Part shown: piece by piece, positions 61,998-64,000 of the stretch
Position numbering within the stretch: position 1 is the first letter of the stretch
Layout of the letters: the number at the start of each line of letters is the position of its first letter
Assembly (NCBI GenBank): GCA_003298465.1
Contig: QNGA01000001.1
Coordinates: 930,001-994,000, forward strand
From: a halophilic archaeon
GTDB lineage: Archaea; Halobacteriota; Halobacteria; Halobacteriales; Haladaptataceae
Direction: 5' to 3'
DNA: 64,000 nucleotides
The notes under the pieces: model-generated
Told to the model about the DNA's origin: nothing
Seen by the model: the letters and a program-made list of their open reading frames with translations, nothing else
The model's database searches: none
Program-made: the position numbers and the translations under genes

Positions 61998-63218
61998 TCA
62001 AGCGAGACGAACGGGTCCGGCAATCACGGCAACGCCAGTCGCCAAGATTGCGACGATGCTTGCGGCGAGCAGGAGGGATTCGTACCCGAACCCGACGGAG
62101 ATCGCCAGACCGGCGAACACAATTGGGCCAGTGGTTCGCCCAAGGAACGTGGTGCTGTTCCGGAGGCTCATCGTGCCGGCCATGTACTCGCTGGTAACCC
62201 GGTCGCTCACGGCAGCATCGACAACCGGCATCAGTATACCAACGCCGATACCGATGACCACAACTGCTCCCATCGTCGTGATCAGCCCACTTGCGGCCCA
62301 CGCGACGGCGAATCCGACCGCGTAGCAGGCGAATCCGACCGCGATCTGCCACTCGTTCGAGAGGTAGCGCGCAAGTCGGCCGCTTGAGGCAGCGACCACC
62401 ATAGACGCCGTTTCCGACACTAGAATCACGACTCCGATCAGAAGCGGCGAGAACGCAGTCGCAAGTATGAACGGCATTGCCGTGAAGATCACGCCGAACA
62501 GCAGGAATTCAGTGACGAACGCGACGCCGAACAGCGCCAGAAGCGGCGGCGTAACGATCGATCGCGCTGCGTCCACGAGGTACGTAATCCCATGTCCGTC
62601 AGCGACGTGGTGTGGTTCGTCCAACGCCACCTGTGCGAACACCGCGATCGGAATCGCCACGAGATACGCGAGAAACGGCGCGTTCCACGCGATACCCGCG
62701 AGTATCCCCCCGAGCACCGGAAACAGGGCGGCGGTCGCAGAGAGAACGGCGACGTTCGCGCCTAAGACAGCATTTCGCTGGACGCCTTCGAACGCATCAC
62801 TGACGATCGTGACGGTGGTGATAAAGATCGCTGCTGCGGCGGTTCCCTGCACAATACGGAGTGCGAGCAAGACTTCGAATGTTGGCGCAATCACCATCGC
62901 GCCACCCAGGACGCCGAACGCTAGAAGACCCGTGACGAGTACCCGCTTCCGTCCGATACGATCGGCGAGGATGCCAATGAACGGCGAAAGAACGATTCCC
63001 ACGAGGAAGTAGGTGCTTACCAGGAGACTCGCCTGTGCGTCGGTGATTCCGAACACGTTGCGGAATACCGGCAGCGCAGGGCTGATGAATGGCACTCCGA
63101 GCGGTGCGAGCGCCGTGCTGATCAACACGATCTGCACTGTTCGGGAACGCCATGGAACGGTTTCAGTAGGTTCGTCGGTCAGTGCCGCCCGAGAACTGGT
63201 CTCGATTGCGTGGCCCAT
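61998..63218 (-). CDS. MFS transporter (12-helix, multidrug-type)
   Basis: 406 residues. FISPALPVFRNVFGITDAQA in helix 1 and the loop GILADRIGRKRVLVTGLLAF, the MFS A motif, are clear; the C-terminal half has the second six helices (VGFACYAVGFAVAWAASGLI, GIGVGILMPVVDAAVSDRVT). Probable proton-coupled exporter. The frame is open to 63269, but the TATA box TCTATAAGAG (63250-63259, minus) makes the ATG at 63218 the likelier start. The divergent HTH/FilR1-type gene is probably its regulator. Confidence 0.82.
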   Translation of the reverse strand: MGHAIETSSRAALTDEPTETVPWRSRTVQIVLISTALAPLGVPFISPALPVFRNVFGITDAQASLLVSTYFLVGIVLSPFIGILADRIGRKRVLVTGLLAFGVLGGAMVIAPTFEVLLALRIVQGTAAAAIFITTVTIVSDAFEGVQRNAVLGANVAVLSATAALFPVLGGILAGIAWNAPFLAYLVAIPIAVFAQVALDEPHHVADGHGITYLVDAARSIVTPPLLALFGVAFVTEFLLFGVIFTAMPFILATAFSPLLIGVVILVSETASMVVAASSGRLARYLSNEWQIAVGFACYAVGFAVAWAASGLITTMGAVVVIGIGVGILMPVVDAAVSDRVTSEYMAGTMSLRNSTTFLGRTTGPIVFAGLAISVGFGYESLLLAASIVAILATGVAVIAGPVRLA

Positions 63219-63256
63219 GATGGTATCGACGTGGTCAGCACCCATGTAATCTCTTA

Positions 63257-63274
63257 TAGATATTGACATCTATG
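63257..63274. promoter_or_regulatory. Operator-like dyad at the MFS promoter
   Basis: ATAGAT-ATTGAC-ATCTAT: perfect 6-bp arms that overlap the MFS TATA box. A second inverted repeat, AACCACT (63327-63333) / AGTGGTT (63354-63360), lies before the regulator gene. Both suit control by the divergent regulator. Confidence 0.5.
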
Positions 63275-63379
63275 TTCGAGTGTCGTATCATCGCTTTTGC
63301 GGCGTCTCACTGCCTGCGACAAGGATAACCACTTGAGAACCCTACGCTCCTGTAGTGGTTCGACAACCATGTGATTGCA

Positions 63380-64000
63380 ATGGGAAACAAAGTGCTCGAC
63401 GAAATCCTAGAGACGAGCCTCGAGTTGGATTCGAACTCGATTTCGGCACACGAGCTCAGTTCGCGAATGGAGACAGACGAACTCATCGATATCATCCGTC
63501 ATCGCGAAGTCCTCGAGGTGCTGATGATGGAACCGCTCGACCGGAGGGATCTAGAAGCGCAGCTTGACATCTCTCGCGCGACGAGTCACCGATTCACGCG
63601 ATGGTTAGAGAATCACGCCCTTGCAGAACGCGTCGACAATCGGTTTACGCTGACTGGGAAGGGCCAGGTCTACGCCGACGCAATCGCTCATCTTGAGCGA
63701 GACCTGCGAGCGGCGACGGTGTTGGCCCCGTTGCTTGAGTCGATCTGTGAAGCACACCGGGAGTTCGTTGTCGCACCGTTCGCGAACGGGACGGTGACTA
63801 CCGCAACGCCAGACGATCCGTATGCACCATTCACTCGATTCGTCCAGTTGTTACGGGAGAGCGATACCGTTCGCGGGTTCAATACGACCCATATGTTCCC
63901 GCCAGCGCTCGAAGAGATGCCTGGACAACTCTTCGATGACCTCGAAGCAGAACTAATCTACCTACCCGATGTCGTTGATAGCCTCTTCGAGACCCACCCC
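63380..64000 (+). CDS. Winged HTH regulator with FilR1-like domain (3' partial)
   Basis: Open to the end of the window, 207 residues visible. Residues ~35-100 are a winged helix (DIIRHREVLEVLMMEPLDRR, DLEAQLDISRATSHRFTRWL, RFTLTGKGQVYADAIAHLER). From ~115 starts a FilR1/DUF1724-like part (VLAPLLESICEAHREFVVAP). Same architecture as the gene at 25939. Divergent from the MFS exporter, so a local efflux regulator is likely. The first ATG, 63380, is used. Confidence 0.75.
   Translation, partial: MGNKVLDEILETSLELDSNSISAHELSSRMETDELIDIIRHREVLEVLMMEPLDRRDLEAQLDISRATSHRFTRWLENHALAERVDNRFTLTGKGQVYADAIAHLERDLRAATVLAPLLESICEAHREFVVAPFANGTVTTATPDDPYAPFTRFVQLLRESDTVRGFNTTHMFPPALEEMPGQLFDDLEAELIYLPDVVDSLFETHP

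Noticed and set aside
61692..62387. 231-codon plus-strand frame overlapping the MFS gene
   Set aside because: Low-quality composition, opposite a 12-helix transporter with clear motifs.
1..64000. CRISPR array
   Set aside because: No run of direct repeats with unique spacers was seen; the repeats found are palindromes about 0.4-1.2 kb apart or isolated pairs.

Overview
The window is from a haloarchaeon (class Halobacteria). Evidence: GC-rich DNA in the first half, strongly acidic lysine-poor proteins, leaderless genes with a TATA box about 25-30 bp before the start codon, CCA-less tRNA genes, an archaellin, GTP cyclohydrolase III, and several protein families seen mainly in haloarchaea (HalOD1, DUF7331-like, archaeal FKBP, NarO-like regulators). 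The genus cannot be fixed from the sequence alone.

About 1-33 kb is ordinary chromosome. It holds the tail of a secreted beta-helix protein, tRNA-Thr(TGT), phosphoglycerate kinase, a LivHMGF branched-chain amino acid/amide importer, CBS and GTP cyclohydrolase III genes, uridine kinase, chorismate synthase, a CHAT-protease-like protein next to a 45-residue membrane protein, family 4 uracil-DNA glycosylase, NhaC, tRNA-Ser(TGA), a malectin protein, an FKBP isomerase, NAD(P)HX repair, MoaC, a pilin-like surface protein and HflX. The only binding protein near the Liv permeases (9622-10902) is circularly permuted: after its signal peptide come the usual C-terminal half and then the usual N-terminal half. 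This is the strongest protein-level anomaly in the window.

About 33.4-50 kb is accessory and looks like an integrated plasmid or conjugative element: two PIN toxin-antitoxin pairs, an MNT/HEPN pair, a solitary archaellin, a primase-polymerase, a 1218-residue TraG/VirB4-like ATPase with a nuclease-like C-terminus, and an OB-fold (RPA-like) DNA-binding protein. A small oxygen/NO/retinal group (carotenoid oxygenase, NarO-like regulator, truncated haemoglobin) sits inside it. No integrase is visible.

About 50-64 kb is lower-GC, patchy DNA with decayed IS200/IS605 pieces (tnpA and tnpB relics, hairpin ends), a frameshifted DHA2 transporter, several membrane proteins, a cupin, and an MFS exporter divergent from an HTH/FilR1-type regulator that runs off the window. 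Between 56.2 and 60.3 kb, unrelated single genes on the minus strand are each followed by a repeat whose conserved core is exactly 75 bp. The five copies align without gaps and their arms covary, so they conserve a fold rather than a sequence. The layout (gene, palindrome, gene, palindrome) resembles a cassette array, but the canonical integron attC core motifs were not found and no recombinase is present. This is the best candidate for an undescribed system here.
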